From contig NZ_AEUE01000004.1 in NCBI RefSeq assembly GCF_000186705.1, forward strand, positions 62,001 through 126,000: 64,000 nt of DNA, in the 5' to 3' direction. This document shows, piece after piece, positions 1 through 10,100 of the stretch. How positions within the stretch are numbered: position 1 is the stretch's first letter; each line of letters begins with the position of its first letter. The notes below the pieces were generated by a model, which was given only the letters and a program-made list of their open reading frames with translations, had not been told where the DNA came from and made no database searches. The translations under genes were made by a program, and so were the position numbers. The DNA comes from Citromicrobium sp. JLT1363. GTDB taxonomy: Bacteria > Pseudomonadota > Alphaproteobacteria > Sphingomonadales > Sphingomonadaceae.

Positions 1-133
1 CATAGACAGCTTCACCGACTTCGCTTTCACCTTCTACAGGTGCAGTTGCGCGGTCGAGGTCGATTTCGGCGATTGCGGGAGCGGCAGCGAGCGACATTGC
101 AGCTGCGCCAATGGCAAGATTGCGTAGTTTCAT
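1..133 (-). CDS. Small secreted protein, partial (C-terminus beyond window)
   Basis: The gene runs off the left edge of the window, so only the first 44 residues are visible. They begin MKLRNLAIGAAAMSLAAAPA and form a clear Sec signal peptide with a probable cleavage after AIA, followed by an EIDLDRATAPVEGESEVGEA segment. The sequence is a close paralogue of the protein encoded at 390-608 (same signal peptide pattern, same LDR.xAPVE.ESE motif). The start is supported by a GAAGGGG ribosome binding site a few bases upstream. I infer a small periplasmic or membrane-attached protein; no function is known to me. Similar short proteins are common in sphingomonad genomes. Confidence 0.75.
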   Translation of the reverse strand, partial: MKLRNLAIGAAAMSLAAAPAIAEIDLDRATAPVEGESEVGEAVY

Positions 134-335
134 AAAACGGCCCCTTCGGAAATGTTTGGCCCGCAGCCACCGGCTGCGGCGCACGGATTTTCTGATCCGT
201 CACTTGTCCAATTCATTCATCTGCCCGGATGTTCCGGGCGCTGAGGGAGAAACTACTCGAAATCAGTTGGTTAGAGCCTCAGTCAGGGTGGGCCGAAAGC
301 TGGCTGCGCAAATGCGCCATCCTGACCCAAATGAA

Positions 336-361
336 AAAGGCCCCCGAAACCGGGGGCCTTT
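336..361 (-). terminator. Intrinsic terminator of the small secreted protein gene
   Basis: A ten-base stem (AAAGGCCCCC against GGGGGCCTTT, extended by one G-C pair) closes a four-base loop. Read on the minus strand it is followed by a run of U (A334-A338 on the plus strand). It lies about 29 bases after the stop codon of the gene at 390-608, which is the right place and orientation to end that transcript. Confidence 0.85.
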
Positions 362-389
362 CCAAATTCCGTTCGCTCGGAACGAAAAC

Positions 390-608
390 TTACAAGCTGA
401 CGTCGCTCGTGTCTTCGTCGTCCGTCGCTTCGACGATCGCGTACACGACACCCGCCAGAGCGAGGGCGCCGAGAACGCCAGCCGCCGCGCCGATTTCGCT
501 TTCGTCTTCGACGGGAGCAGCCGAGCGATCAAGGCTGATTTCTGCGACCGCCGGGGCCGAAGCAAGCGACATGGCTGCGGCAGCAACGGCCAGAGTGCGA
601 ATCTTCAT
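390..608 (-). CDS. Small secreted protein with one hydrophobic segment
   Basis: 72 residues. The first ~22 form a signal peptide (MKIRTLAVAAAAMSLASAPA), then an acidic EISLDRSAAPVEDESEIG stretch, a hydrophobic segment (AAAGVLGALALAGVVYAIVEA, about residues 41-61) that could span the membrane, and an acidic tail (DDEDTSD). The start at 608 is chosen over an upstream ATG at 707 because AAGGAG lies just before it and the residues upstream are not signal-like. It is a tandem paralogue of the gene cut at the left edge. Its own terminator follows at 336-361. No function is recognised; the family looks like the short acidic-tailed membrane proteins frequent in sphingomonads. Confidence 0.8.
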   Translation of the reverse strand: MKIRTLAVAAAAMSLASAPAVAEISLDRSAAPVEDESEIGAAAGVLGALALAGVVYAIVEATDDEDTSDVSL

Positions 609-930
609 AATTAACGTCTCCTTGCGGGATTTCGGCGTTTTTTGTTCGAGTAACTTGTATACGGCTTGGGCTGCTAATGGTTTCATTTGCCGGGATTTGC
701 AACCCACAATTCCAAAAAAATGCTCTCAGTTTCCATCATGTTGCCTATCGGCAACGCCTCAAAAAGCGGCCTCTGGAACCTGCTATCCAATGGCCAACTT
801 CCCGGTGGCCGAGGGGTTCCCCGGAAACCGCTTGCGGAACTTTCCAAATCCGGCCCTGCGGATAGAAACCCTCTATGAAAATTTGATTACCTGCAAGGGG
901 TTGGGGCGACAGGCGGTGTGGGGGTCGCGG
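609..930. other. Intergenic region without a supported gene
   Basis: 322 bases between the small secreted protein gene and the stop of the amidohydrolase gene. Short plus-strand open frames cross it, but none has a ribosome binding site or a recognisable product. Facing the small gene there is a possible minus-strand -10 element (TATACA, plus-strand 656-661) about 50 bases before its start. A small inverted repeat near 847-862 (ATCCG/CGGAT) might help to end the amidohydrolase transcript, but it lacks a U run. I see nothing else. Confidence 0.5.
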
Positions 931-2598
931 TCAATCGCCCCGCCGGTAGACCTGCTTCCCCGCGATCCAGGTCTCCAGCACACGGGTTTCGCGAATCGCC
1001 TGCGGGCTGGCGCGCGCAATATCCCGGTCGATCACCACGAAATCGGCGCGTTCGCCCTCGACCAGCCTGCCGAAGCGCCCCTCCGCAAAGCCGGCAAAAG
1101 CCGCATCGGCGGTAAAGCCACGCCAGGCAGCCATGCGCGAGAGGCGTTCCCGAGCCATCCAGCCGCCGGGCGGCATGCCATCGCCATCGATCCGGGTCAT
1201 GGCGACCGCCATGCCCACGAAGGGGGCGGCGCGCTCGACAGGAGCGTCCGACCCCAGGGCCAGTCGGGCGCCAGCATCCTTCAGGCTTGCCCAGGGATAG
1301 GCGCCCGGCAGACGCTCCGGCCCCAGCCGCGCTTCGGCCATCAGCCTGTCGGATGTCTGGTGGACAGGCTGGACAGAGGCGATGATGCCGTACTTCCCGA
1401 AGCGTTCGATGTCCGCCGGGTCGACGATCTGCGCATGCTCGATTCGCCAGCGCCGGTCACCGCGATAGCTTTCCGACAATTCCTCGATAGCGGCCAGAGC
1501 CTCGGCATTGGCGGCATCGCCGATTGCGTGGACCGCAACCTGATAATTCTCCATCGCGGCACGGCTCATCTTGTTGCGCAGCTGGGTGTCGGTCAGCAGG
1601 GGGAGGCCGGTATTGTCCGCATCGTCCGTGTAGGGCGCCTTGAGCCAGGCACCGCGCGATCCCAGCGCGCCGTCGAGATAGAGCTTCACCCCGTTCAGTC
1701 GCAGACGATCCTCGTAAAGCCACGGGGTCGGCCCGGTCCCGCCGATCACCTCCATATCCTCGATCCCGGCGGCATAGGACATGATCCGCATGCGCAGGCG
1801 GCCCGAATCGCCCGCACGGCGATAGGTCTGCCAGTCGAGCAGCGTCGTCCCCATATCGGCGACGGCGGTTATTCCCTGCGACAACAGAATGTTCTGCGCC
1901 TCGTACAGGGCTGCGTCCCGGTCCACCGGCCGCGGGGCGGGAACGACCTTCTGGACCAGCTCGGCCGCGGCGTCGACGAACACCCCGCTGGGTGCCCCGC
2001 TGGCGTCGCGTTCGATCCTGCCGCCAGCGGGATTCTTGGTCTTGCCGGTAATCTCGGCCATTTCGATGGCGCGCGAATTGGCCCATCCCGCATGACCGTC
2101 CACGCGTTCCAGGAACGCCGGGCGGTCGCTGACGGCGCTGTCCAGCTCCTCTGCGGTAGGGAAGCGTCCCAGCCCCCATTTCTCCTGATTCCAGCCGCGG
2201 CCCAGAATCCAGGGCCGCCCGGGGTTCGCCTGCGCGAACTCGGCAATCAGGGCGAGCGCCTCTTCGAGCGAACTGGTCTGCGACAGGTCGAGGGTCAGCG
2301 CGCCGAAGCCGATACCCATCACGTGCAGATGCGCATCGATCATGCCCGGCACGATCACGCGGCCTTCCATGTCGGAAAGGTAGGTCGGGCGTTCGGGGCG
2401 CTTGTCGCCCTTGTCCAGCACTTCGATGATCGTGCCGTCGTCATCCACCCAAAGCGCGGTAAAGCGGTCGAGATCGCCATCCTCGTCGATCCGGATGCCA
2501 TCCACATTCTCTATCAGTACGTCTGCATGGGCGGGGCCTGCCAGCAGGGCCGCGAAGAGCGGCGCGATTGCAGCGGCGATCAGGGAGCGAAACGTCAT
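931..2598 (-). CDS. Exported amidohydrolase (YtcJ-like, amidohydrolase family 3)
   Basis: 555 residues. A signal peptide (residues 1-26, ending AHA) suggests export to the periplasm. The body matches the YtcJ-type amidohydrolase fold: the metal-binding HLH lies at residues 90-92 in VPGMIDAHLHVMG, followed by GRGWNQEKW, the DGHAGWANS segment, and the later LYLDGALGSRGAWL, VHAIGDAAN and LGSDAPVE motifs that carry the remaining metal ligands. The family hydrolyses N-substituted amides or imides; the substrate here cannot be read from sequence. The start at 2598 gives the signal peptide; the longer frame to 2916 reaches across the divergent ilvA start and is unlikely. Divergent from the threonine ammonia-lyase gene. 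Confidence 0.85.
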   Translation of the reverse strand: MTFRSLIAAAIAPLFAALLAGPAHADVLIENVDGIRIDEDGDLDRFTALWVDDDGTIIEVLDKGDKRPERPTYLSDMEGRVIVPGMIDAHLHVMGIGFGALTLDLSQTSSLEEALALIAEFAQANPGRPWILGRGWNQEKWGLGRFPTAEELDSAVSDRPAFLERVDGHAGWANSRAIEMAEITGKTKNPAGGRIERDASGAPSGVFVDAAAELVQKVVPAPRPVDRDAALYEAQNILLSQGITAVADMGTTLLDWQTYRRAGDSGRLRMRIMSYAAGIEDMEVIGGTGPTPWLYEDRLRLNGVKLYLDGALGSRGAWLKAPYTDDADNTGLPLLTDTQLRNKMSRAAMENYQVAVHAIGDAANAEALAAIEELSESYRGDRRWRIEHAQIVDPADIERFGKYGIIASVQPVHQTSDRLMAEARLGPERLPGAYPWASLKDAGARLALGSDAPVERAAPFVGMAVAMTRIDGDGMPPGGWMARERLSRMAAWRGFTADAAFAGFAEGRFGRLVEGERADFVVIDRDIARASPQAIRETRVLETWIAGKQVYRRGD

Positions 2599-2746
2599 GA
2601 AGCGGGCGTCTTCTTGTTGTCGTAGAGGGGCGGCAGCGGGCCTAGTGCCAACGCGCCTGCGTGCCAATGGGGCCCGATGCGCAACTTTTCGCACAAGACC
2701 ACGCATTATATTGCGGGTCGCGGCAAGCGAGGATAGGCCCCCGCGC

Positions 2747-3985
2747 ATGACTAGCCAGGTTCCCGATCCGCTCGACCAGTTGACCATCGATGATGTGCGC
2801 GCCGCCCAGGCGCGGATCGAAGGCGCGGTGGTCCGTACGCCGATGCTGAAATCGCAGACCCTCTCGGATATTGCGGGGGCGGAAATCTGGCTCAAGTTCG
2901 AGAACCTGCAGTTCACTGCCGCCTACAAGGAACGTGGCGCACTCAACGCGCTGCTGCTGCTGAGCGAGGAACGCCGCGCGCGCGGCGTGATCGCGGCGTC
3001 GGCGGGCAACCACAGCCAGGGCCTGTCCTACCACGGGACCCGGCTGGGCGTTCCGGTTACCATCGTGATGCCGAAGACGACCCCCGCGGTGAAGGTGATG
3101 CAGACAGAAAGCGTGGGCGGCAATGTGGTGCTGGAAGGGCAGACCTTCGATGAAGCCTACGCGCACGCGCGCGCGCTGGAGCAGGAGCGCGGGCTGACCT
3201 TCGTCCATCCGTTCGACGATCCGGACGTGGCGGCAGGGGCGGGCACGGTCGCGCTCGAAATGCTGGAAGAGAAGCCCGATCTCGATTGTCTTGTCGTGCC
3301 GATCGGCGGTGGCGGCCTGATGAGCGGCATGTCCACCGTGGCGCGCGCGCTCAATCCCGACATGAGCGTGGTCGGTGTCGAGGCGGCGCTGTTTCCCTCG
3401 ATGCACCATGCGCTCACCGGGGAGCCGATGCCCGAGGGCGGCGATACGCTGGCCGAAGGGATCGCGGTGAAGGAGCCGGGCAAGTTCACCCGCGCGATTA
3501 TCGAGAAACGGGTCGACGAGATCCTGCTGGTGGGGGAGCCAGAGCTCGAATCGGCGGTCGCGCTGTTGCTCCAGATCGAAAAGACTGTCGTCGAAGGTGC
3601 GGGCGCGGCGGGACTGGCCGCGGTGCTTGCCAACAAGAGCAAGTTCGCCGGCAAGAAGGTGGGGCTACCGCTGTGCGGGGGCAATATCGACTCGCGCTTG
3701 CTGGCCACCGTGCTGCTGCGCAACCTTGCGCGGGAAGGGCGGCTGGCCCGTTTGCGGATCGCGCTGAAGGACCAGCCGGGCGCGCTGCACAAGGTCGTCA
3801 GCCTGTTCGAACGGCACAACGTCAACATCATCGAGGTCTATCACCAGCGCGTGTTCACGAAGCTGCCCGCCAAGGGTCTGATCACCGACATCGAATGCGA
3901 GGCGCGCAACAAGAGCCAGGTCGACGCGCTGATCGCCGACATGCGGGGCGCGGGCTACGATGTTCACCCGGTGGAACTCGCCTGA
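2747..3985 (+). CDS. ilvA: Threonine ammonia-lyase with C-terminal ACT domain
   Basis: 412 residues. Fold-type II PLP enzyme that deaminates threonine to 2-oxobutanoate, the first step towards isoleucine. The PLP lysine is K61 in AAYKERGA, the substrate loop SAGNHSQG spans 86-93 and the phosphate-binding GGGGL spans 188-192. An ACT domain fills about residues 330-412 (LRIALKDQPGALHKVVSLF). The single ACT and the length fit the short threonine dehydratase class (TdcB/IlvA1-like) rather than the 500-residue two-ACT biosynthetic form. Family members usually have SFK rather than AYK at the active site, a mild variation. Serine/threonine racemase is a less likely alternative because of the ACT domain. 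Start chosen at the ATG 2747, which begins a normal N-terminus. Confidence 0.88.
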   Translation: MTSQVPDPLDQLTIDDVRAAQARIEGAVVRTPMLKSQTLSDIAGAEIWLKFENLQFTAAYKERGALNALLLLSEERRARGVIAASAGNHSQGLSYHGTRLGVPVTIVMPKTTPAVKVMQTESVGGNVVLEGQTFDEAYAHARALEQERGLTFVHPFDDPDVAAGAGTVALEMLEEKPDLDCLVVPIGGGGLMSGMSTVARALNPDMSVVGVEAALFPSMHHALTGEPMPEGGDTLAEGIAVKEPGKFTRAIIEKRVDEILLVGEPELESAVALLLQIEKTVVEGAGAAGLAAVLANKSKFAGKKVGLPLCGGNIDSRLLATVLLRNLAREGRLARLRIALKDQPGALHKVVSLFERHNVNIIEVYHQRVFTKLPAKGLITDIECEARNKSQVDALIADMRGAGYDVHPVELA

Positions 3986-4038
3986 CCGGCTAGACGAAAA
4001 AGCGCCTGCGCGGCACAGATGTGCAAAATAAGCTCCTG

Positions 4039-4059
4039 TTAACCCTACTTCGTGGTTAA
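4039..4059. promoter_or_regulatory. Inverted repeat TTAACC-N9-GGTTAA upstream of bpt
   Basis: TTAACC at 4039-4044 and GGTTAA at 4054-4059 form a perfect inverted repeat 92 bases before the bpt start. TTAACC resembles the half-site bound by CtrA in alphaproteobacteria, but the usual CtrA arrangement is a direct repeat, TTAA-N7-TTAA, so this is only a candidate regulator site. Confidence 0.25.
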
Positions 4060-4150
4060 GCCCCTTTTGGGATGAGGCTGGCTCAGGCATACCCTCCTCA
4101 GCCGCCGACCAGAGATTCCTTTCCGTTCGACAGGAGCGCCAGGCCTAGCC

Positions 4151-4978
4151 GTGACTGCCCCCGTTCGCTTTCCGCGCTTTTTCGTGACGAGCCCCGCGCC
4201 GTGTCCGTATCTTGCTGGCAAGACGGAACGGAAGGTGTTTACCGAGCTGAAGGGCCCGCATTCCGATCAGCTGAACGAAGCGCTGGGCCGGATCGGTTTC
4301 CGCCGCAGCCAGACGGTGGCCTATCGCCCCAGCTGCGTCGATTGCCAGGCCTGCGTATCGGTGCGTGTGGTGGCCGACGAGTTTGCGCCATCGAAGGCGC
4401 AGAAGCGGATCCTCAAGCGCAACAGCGATCTTGTGGTGACCGAATGCCGCCCGTGGGCGACCAGCGAGCAGTTCGAGCTGTTGCGCGATTACCTCGCCAA
4501 GCGGCATCCCGAGGGCGGAATGACCCGGATGGACGAGGTCGACTATGCCGATATGGTCGAACACACACCGGTATCCACTTATGTCCTTGAATATCGGGAA
4601 CCAACCAGCGATGGCTCTGTTGGACGCTTGGTCGGGGCATGCCTTACCGACCGGCAGGGTGACGGGCTGTCGATGATCTACAGCTTTTACGACCCGGATA
4701 ACGAGGTACGGTCCGGTCTTGGCAACTACATCATTCTCGATCACATCCGGCGCGCCGCCGAAGAAGGCCTGCCATATGTCTACCTCGGCTACTGGGTCGA
4801 AGGATCGGCGCGGATGCAGTACAAGATCCGATATCGTCCACTCGAACGCCTTGGACCGCGCGGATGGCGTCGCCTTTCCGCAGAAGAGCAGAGCCGGCTC
4901 ATCCGCGATGCCGTGCGCTCCGATGCCCCGTCCGGCGCCGCTGGCTCGGGCGACAAGGCTCTCGCTGTCGGTCGCTAG
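4151..4978 (+). CDS. bpt: Aspartate/glutamate leucyltransferase (Bpt)
   Basis: 275 residues, the usual length. Bacterial member of the arginyl-tRNA--protein transferase family, which moves leucine from Leu-tRNA to proteins with N-terminal Asp or Glu, marking them for ClpS/ClpAP degradation (N-degron pathway). Family features visible: an N-terminal cysteine-rich region with C18 (PCPYL) and C62, C65, C68 ([13 protein letters not shown]), and the C-terminal acetyltransferase-like half with [24 protein letters not shown] and [17 protein letters not shown]. The ATE/Bpt family is recognised by these motifs; leucyl rather than arginyl specificity is inferred from the bacterial origin. Its last 71 bases overlap the proposed start of tamA, so the two are probably co-transcribed. 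Confidence 0.9.
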   Translation: MTAPVRFPRFFVTSPAPCPYLAGKTERKVFTELKGPHSDQLNEALGRIGFRRSQTVAYRPSCVDCQACVSVRVVADEFAPSKAQKRILKRNSDLVVTECRPWATSEQFELLRDYLAKRHPEGGMTRMDEVDYADMVEHTPVSTYVLEYREPTSDGSVGRLVGACLTDRQGDGLSMIYSFYDPDNEVRSGLGNYIILDHIRRAAEEGLPYVYLGYWVEGSARMQYKIRYRPLERLGPRGWRRLSAEEQSRLIRDAVRSDAPSGAAGSGDKALAVGR

Positions 4979-7157
4979 GCCCGCGCGCAGCGCCTGCCTG
5001 TCCGCCGTTGCGCTGGTGCTGGCCGGCCATTCGGGGGTGGCCCTGGCGCAGGATCGCAACGCATCCGCCGAACTCGAAGCGCTGATCCCGGACGAGGCAC
5101 TGGATAACCCCGATGCCTGGGCGGCCGATGGTGTTCCGCCCGAAGAACCTTCCCCGATCGACGGGCCCGACCCGTTCGAAGGCCAGTCGATCGAACTGGG
5201 GCCCGACAGTCCGCTGGCCGAATTGCCGGGCCTGACCATAGAGTGGCCCGATCCGCTCGAGCTGGAGGATGTCGAACAGGTCGAAGACGATGGCACCGCG
5301 CAGTTCGCCGAGGAGAACCCCCTCGAAGCGGGACCGTTGCTGATCGATCCCCTGGTGGTCCAGATGACCGAGCAGCTCGCGCTCGCCTTTCCGTCCGAAC
5401 CCCGGGCCTTCCCGCAGCGCGAAGAATTCGTGAACCAGTTCGAAATGCTGTCCTCGATCGAGGCGTATGGCGATACCGAAACCAATGTCGGCCAGCTCGG
5501 CGCGAGGGCGCGCGAGGACCAGGAGATACTCAACCAGCTCCTGCGCGCTTATGGCTACTATAATGGCGAAATCATCCGCGAAGTCGGGCCCAACCTGATC
5601 GACGGGTCGGACGAGCGCCCGCAGGTCCGCTTCAACATCCTGCCGGGCGAGCGTTACCGCTTCGGCGAAATCGACCTCGGAGAACTCGATCAGGCGCCGG
5701 ATTCGCAAACCCTGCGCCGCGCGTTCGATATCTATCCCGGCGATTTCGTGGACAGCTACGATATCCTGCGCGAACGTGCCGATCTCGACACAGCGCTCGG
5801 CAATACCGGGTTCCCCTTCGCGGAAATCGACGGCCCCGAACTTCTGGTCGATTATGCGCGGACCGAAGGCGACCTCACCATGCCGGTGCGCCCCAACGGG
5901 CAATACGTATTCGGCAATGTCGTGTCGGACATGCCGAAATTCCTGTCCGGCAAGCATCTTGCCACCATCGCCCGCTTCGAGCCGGGCGACCTGTACGAGC
6001 GCGATCTGGAGCAGGACCTGCGCCGCGCCATCATTGCCACCGGGCTTGTCTCCTCGGTCACCATAACCCCGGTCGAAACCGAAGCCCCCGCTGACGGGGA
6101 GCCCGGCACGGTCGAGATGCAGGTGGGGCTGACCCAGGCCGAGTTGCGGACCATTGCAGGTGCAATCGGCTACGGAACCGAAGAAGGCTTCCGCATCGCG
6201 GCAAGCTGGGAACACCGCAATCTTTTCCCGCCCGAAGGCGCGTTGCGGGTGCGCGGGGTTGCGGGGACGCAGGAACAGCTGGTCGGCGTGACTTTCCGGA
6301 AGAACAATTTCGGCGGGCGCGACCGTGTGCTCACACTCGATGCTTTTGCCAGCTCGCTGGACAACGCCGCCTTCGCCGCGAATACGGCCGGGTTCATCGG
6401 CACTTACGAGCGGCTGTCGAACATTCTGTTCCAGAAGCCATTCAGCTGGAGCGTCGGGCTCGAGCTGCTCGCTTCGGACGAGCGGCTGGCGTTCGATCTC
6501 GACAACAGCGATCTCACCGATCCGTCCCCGCCGCCGCGCCAGACCTATTTCGTCGCCGCGCTGCCCGGCTTCGCGCAGATCGATACCAGTGACGACCTGC
6601 TCAACCCGACGGAAGGCTTCCGCGTTTCGGTCCGTGCGTCTCCCGAGATTTCGGAGACGCAGGGTATGGAAAGCTTCTACATCCGCAACCAGGCGGATGC
6701 CTCCTACTACCGCCAGATAGGCGAGGACGGACCGATCCTGGCAGGACGCATCAGGCTCGGCTCGATCGCCGGGGCCCCCCTGAGCAACATCGCGCCGTCG
6801 CGGCGCTTCTTCGCCGGGGGTGGCGGCTCGGTGCGCGGCTATGGTTACCGCGAAATCGGACCGCGCGATCCCTCCGGCGATCCCATCGGCGGGCGCTCCC
6901 TGATCGAGCTTTCGGCAGAAGCGCGCATTCCCACGCCGCTGTTCAATGGAGCGGTGCAGGTTGTGCCCTTTGTGGACGCAGGTTCGGTCGGCACCGACGA
7001 ATACCCCGATTTCGAGGATATCCGGATCGGTGCAGGGATCGGTGCACGCTACCTGACCGGGTTCGGCCCGCTGCGGCTGGATGTCGCGTTCCCGATCAAC
7101 CCGCGGCCGACGGACAGCTTCGTCGCCGTCTATGTTTCGCTGGGGCAGGCCTTCTGA
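4908..7157 (+). CDS. tamA: Outer-membrane assembly protein TamA with acidic N-terminal extension
   Basis: 749 residues from the ATG at 4908 (a second ATG at 4923 is equally possible). A signal peptide ends at GVALAQ. It is followed by about 110 residues that are rich in Asp, Glu and Pro and look disordered, then POTRA-like domains ([43 protein letters not shown]) and an Omp85 beta-barrel. The barrel carries the typical motifs [21 protein letters not shown] and ends in an aromatic residue (VYVSLGQAF). TamA sits in the outer membrane and works with TamB, encoded directly downstream with a one-base overlap. The acidic extension is unusual compared with the roughly 580-residue E. coli protein. 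Confidence 0.88.
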   Translation: MPCAPMPRPAPLARATRLSLSVARPARSACLSAVALVLAGHSGVALAQDRNASAELEALIPDEALDNPDAWAADGVPPEEPSPIDGPDPFEGQSIELGPDSPLAELPGLTIEWPDPLELEDVEQVEDDGTAQFAEENPLEAGPLLIDPLVVQMTEQLALAFPSEPRAFPQREEFVNQFEMLSSIEAYGDTETNVGQLGARAREDQEILNQLLRAYGYYNGEIIREVGPNLIDGSDERPQVRFNILPGERYRFGEIDLGELDQAPDSQTLRRAFDIYPGDFVDSYDILRERADLDTALGNTGFPFAEIDGPELLVDYARTEGDLTMPVRPNGQYVFGNVVSDMPKFLSGKHLATIARFEPGDLYERDLEQDLRRAIIATGLVSSVTITPVETEAPADGEPGTVEMQVGLTQAELRTIAGAIGYGTEEGFRIAASWEHRNLFPPEGALRVRGVAGTQEQLVGVTFRKNNFGGRDRVLTLDAFASSLDNAAFAANTAGFIGTYERLSNILFQKPFSWSVGLELLASDERLAFDLDNSDLTDPSPPPRQTYFVAALPGFAQIDTSDDLLNPTEGFRVSVRASPEISETQGMESFYIRNQADASYYRQIGEDGPILAGRIRLGSIAGAPLSNIAPSRRFFAGGGGSVRGYGYREIGPRDPSGDPIGGRSLIELSAEARIPTPLFNGAVQVVPFVDAGSVGTDEYPDFEDIRIGAGIGARYLTGFGPLRLDVAFPINPRPTDSFVAVYVSLGQAF

Positions 7158-10100
7158 TGACACAGGATGCCGTCAGCGAAGAGCGGGAGGAAAAACCGCG
7201 CCGCAAGAGCGTGGCCGGACGCATCGCCAACTGGGTCGTCGGCGCGATCGGGGTGCTGGTACTGCTGGCTGCAGCATTCGTCTTCGGGCTGAACACGCCG
7301 GTAGGCAAGGACTTCGTTGTCGATCAGGTCAACGCGCTCGAACCGCAGAGCGGCTTGCGCATTTCGGTCGGCAGCATCGAAGGCAATATCTACGACGAGG
7401 CGGTCATCAACGATCTGGCCCTGTCGGACCCGCAGGGCGTGTTCCTCACCGTGCCGCGTGCCGAATTGAAATGGCGGCCCTTCGCCTGGCTCAGCAGGGG
7501 GCTGGATATTCGCTCGCTTCGGGCGGAGCGTGGCGAATTGCTGCGCTTGCCCGAACTCAAGCCGGGCGACCCGGACGCGCCGATGCTGCCCGGTTTCGAC
7601 ATTGCGGTGGGCAATCTCGAACTGGTCGACTGGACGCTCGCCCCCGGGATTGCCGGAGATGAGCGGCGCAGCGTCGATCTGGTGGGCCGCGCCCGAATTC
7701 GCGACGGGCGCGCGGTGATCAAGGCCGACGGACGCTTCGGAGAAGGCGACCGCCTGGTGGTGGACCTGATCGCCGAACCCGACGGAGACATGTTCGACGC
7801 AGACCTGCAGATTGAGGCACCAGAGGGCGGCGTTCTCACCAGCCTCGCCAACCTGGAGGGCGGATATACCGCAAGCCTGGACGGCGACGGCACCTGGACG
7901 CGCTGGGACGGCGAACTGGCCATCGACCGCGATGACGAGGCGCTGGGCCGTTTTCGGCTGAGCGCAGAGGACGGAACGTACGGGATCGTCGGCCAGGCCG
8001 ATACAACCCCCTTCCTCACCGGCATTCCGCAGCGCGCGCTGGGGCCCGATACCCGTGTCGAGGCCTCCGGCACCTTTGCCGACAGGGTGATCGATGGGCG
8101 GATCGAACTGATCGGCCAGGGGCTGGGCCTGGTGGCTGAAGGCGCGGCGGACCTTGCCGATAATCGCGCCGACGCGGTGCAATTCGTAGCCACCTTGCGC
8201 GATCCCGAGCTGTTCGGACCCGACCTGCGCTTCGAAGGGGCGCAGGCATCGGGCACGATCGACGGTAGCTTCCGCGATCTGGCTATCCCCTTCCGCCTGG
8301 TGGCCGACCGGTTCTCCGCCGGGACAACCACGATCACCGGGATCGCGCAGGAAGGCACTGCGACCTACGATGGCAGCCGCTGGATCATCCCGGTCGATGC
8401 CGAGATCGCCCGGATTGCGACGGGCAACGACCTTGCCGATCCGCGTCTGGTCAACGGGTCCATCGATGGCCGGCTGGTCTTCACCGGGCGCGAACTGATT
8501 TCGGACTCGCTGCGTATCACCTTCCCCGATGCCAGCGCCCAGCTCGCCATTCGCGGCGATATAGGTGCCAACCGCTGGGAAGTGCGCGGTCCTGCGGCGG
8601 TCAACGGCCTGATGTTCGAACAGGTGGGCCGGGTCAACGCGGGCGGCACTATCGATTTCGTCTACGATGGCGCATGGCGACTGACCGCCGATCTGCGCGG
8701 GCAGGTTCCGCGCGTCACCAATGATACGCTCGCCAATCTTGCCGGGCCTCTGATCGACTTTTCGGGCGGTGTCTCGCTGGCGCAGAACGCGCCGATCGAT
8801 TTCCGCCAGGTGCGGCTCGATTCGCGCAAGCTGAACCTGGTGATCGACGGGCAGGTGGCCCCTGGCACCACGCGGGTTGCCGGTCGCGGGCGGCAGGCCG
8901 ATTACGGCCCATTCACGGTCGAGGCTTCGCTGACCGACCGGGGGCCCGAGGCGGTGCTGGTCTTCGCAAGACCGCTGCCCGCTGCCGGGCTGCGCGATGT
9001 GCGAGTGGCTGTCAGCCCGATAGACGAGGGCTTCCGGATCGAGACCGAGGGCGATTCGATGCTCGGTCGCTTCGATGGCACACTGGGGCTGTTCTCCCCC
9101 GCAGGCGGGCCGACGCGAGTCTCGGTCGAGACGCTGAGCGTCTCCGACACCGAATTGACCGGCGACATCACCCTGGTGGAAGGTGGCGCCAGCGGCGAAC
9201 TGGCGCTGACCGGCGGCGGCCTCGACGGCACGATCAGCCTTGCTCCGCGTGACGGAGGGCAGGGCTTCGACGTCGATATCGCGGCTCGCAATGCCACCTT
9301 CAGCGGGGCGACCGGCCTGCAGATCGCCATAGCCGACATCGACGCGAGCGGCCTGATAGCGGAGGGCAATACCACCATCCGGGGCGAGGCGGACGCGCAG
9401 GGCATACGTTACGGATCGCTGTTTATCGGGCGGATGACCGCCGATGCCGAACTCGTGAACGGAAGCGGCGAAGTAAACGCAGCCGTTGCCGGGCGGCGGG
9501 GCAGGGGGTTCGCGCTCCAGCTTTCGGCAGATGTTGCGCCCGAGCGTATCGCCGTGGCGGCGCGTGGCAACCTGGCCGGACGCGAACTTACCATGCCCCG
9601 CCGTGCGGTGCTGACCGATACCGGGAACGGCTGGAGCCTGCAGCGCTCGCAGATCAGCTACGGGGATGGCTATCTGATTGCCGAGGGGCAGCTGGGCGAT
9701 TCGACCAGCCTCGATCTGGACATGCGGGAAATTCCCCTCTCGCTGGCAGATATCGCTCTGGGCGATGCGGGGCTTGGCGGGACGCTCTCAGGCAGCATCA
9801 CCTATAGCAATGTCGGCGGTTCGCCGCCCTCGGGCGAAGCACACGTGAAGGTAGATGGCTTTACCCGTTCGGGTCTGATCCTCGCCTCGCGTCCGGTCGA
9901 TCTTTCCCTTGTCGCACGCCTCGATGCCGACAGGCTGCAAGCTCGCGCGATCATGGCCGACAATGGCACGCAGGGCGGGCGCATTCAGGCGCTGATTTCC
10001 GAATTGCCGGCCAGTGGCAGCCTGGTGGAACGCTTGCAGGCGGGAGACCTGTTTGCGCAACTTCGTTACCGTGGTCCGGCACAGTCTCTCTGGCGGCTCG

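Noticed and set aside
229-2625. Long plus-strand open frame across the amidohydrolase gene
   Set aside because: It is the antisense shadow of a recognisable amidohydrolase on the minus strand; its translation is Arg/Pro-rich with no domain, as expected for high-GC antisense frames.
4899-7163. Minus-strand frame of about 754 codons over tamA
   Set aside because: Antisense to a clear Omp85 protein with signal peptide, POTRA motifs and barrel signature; no motif in the antisense product.
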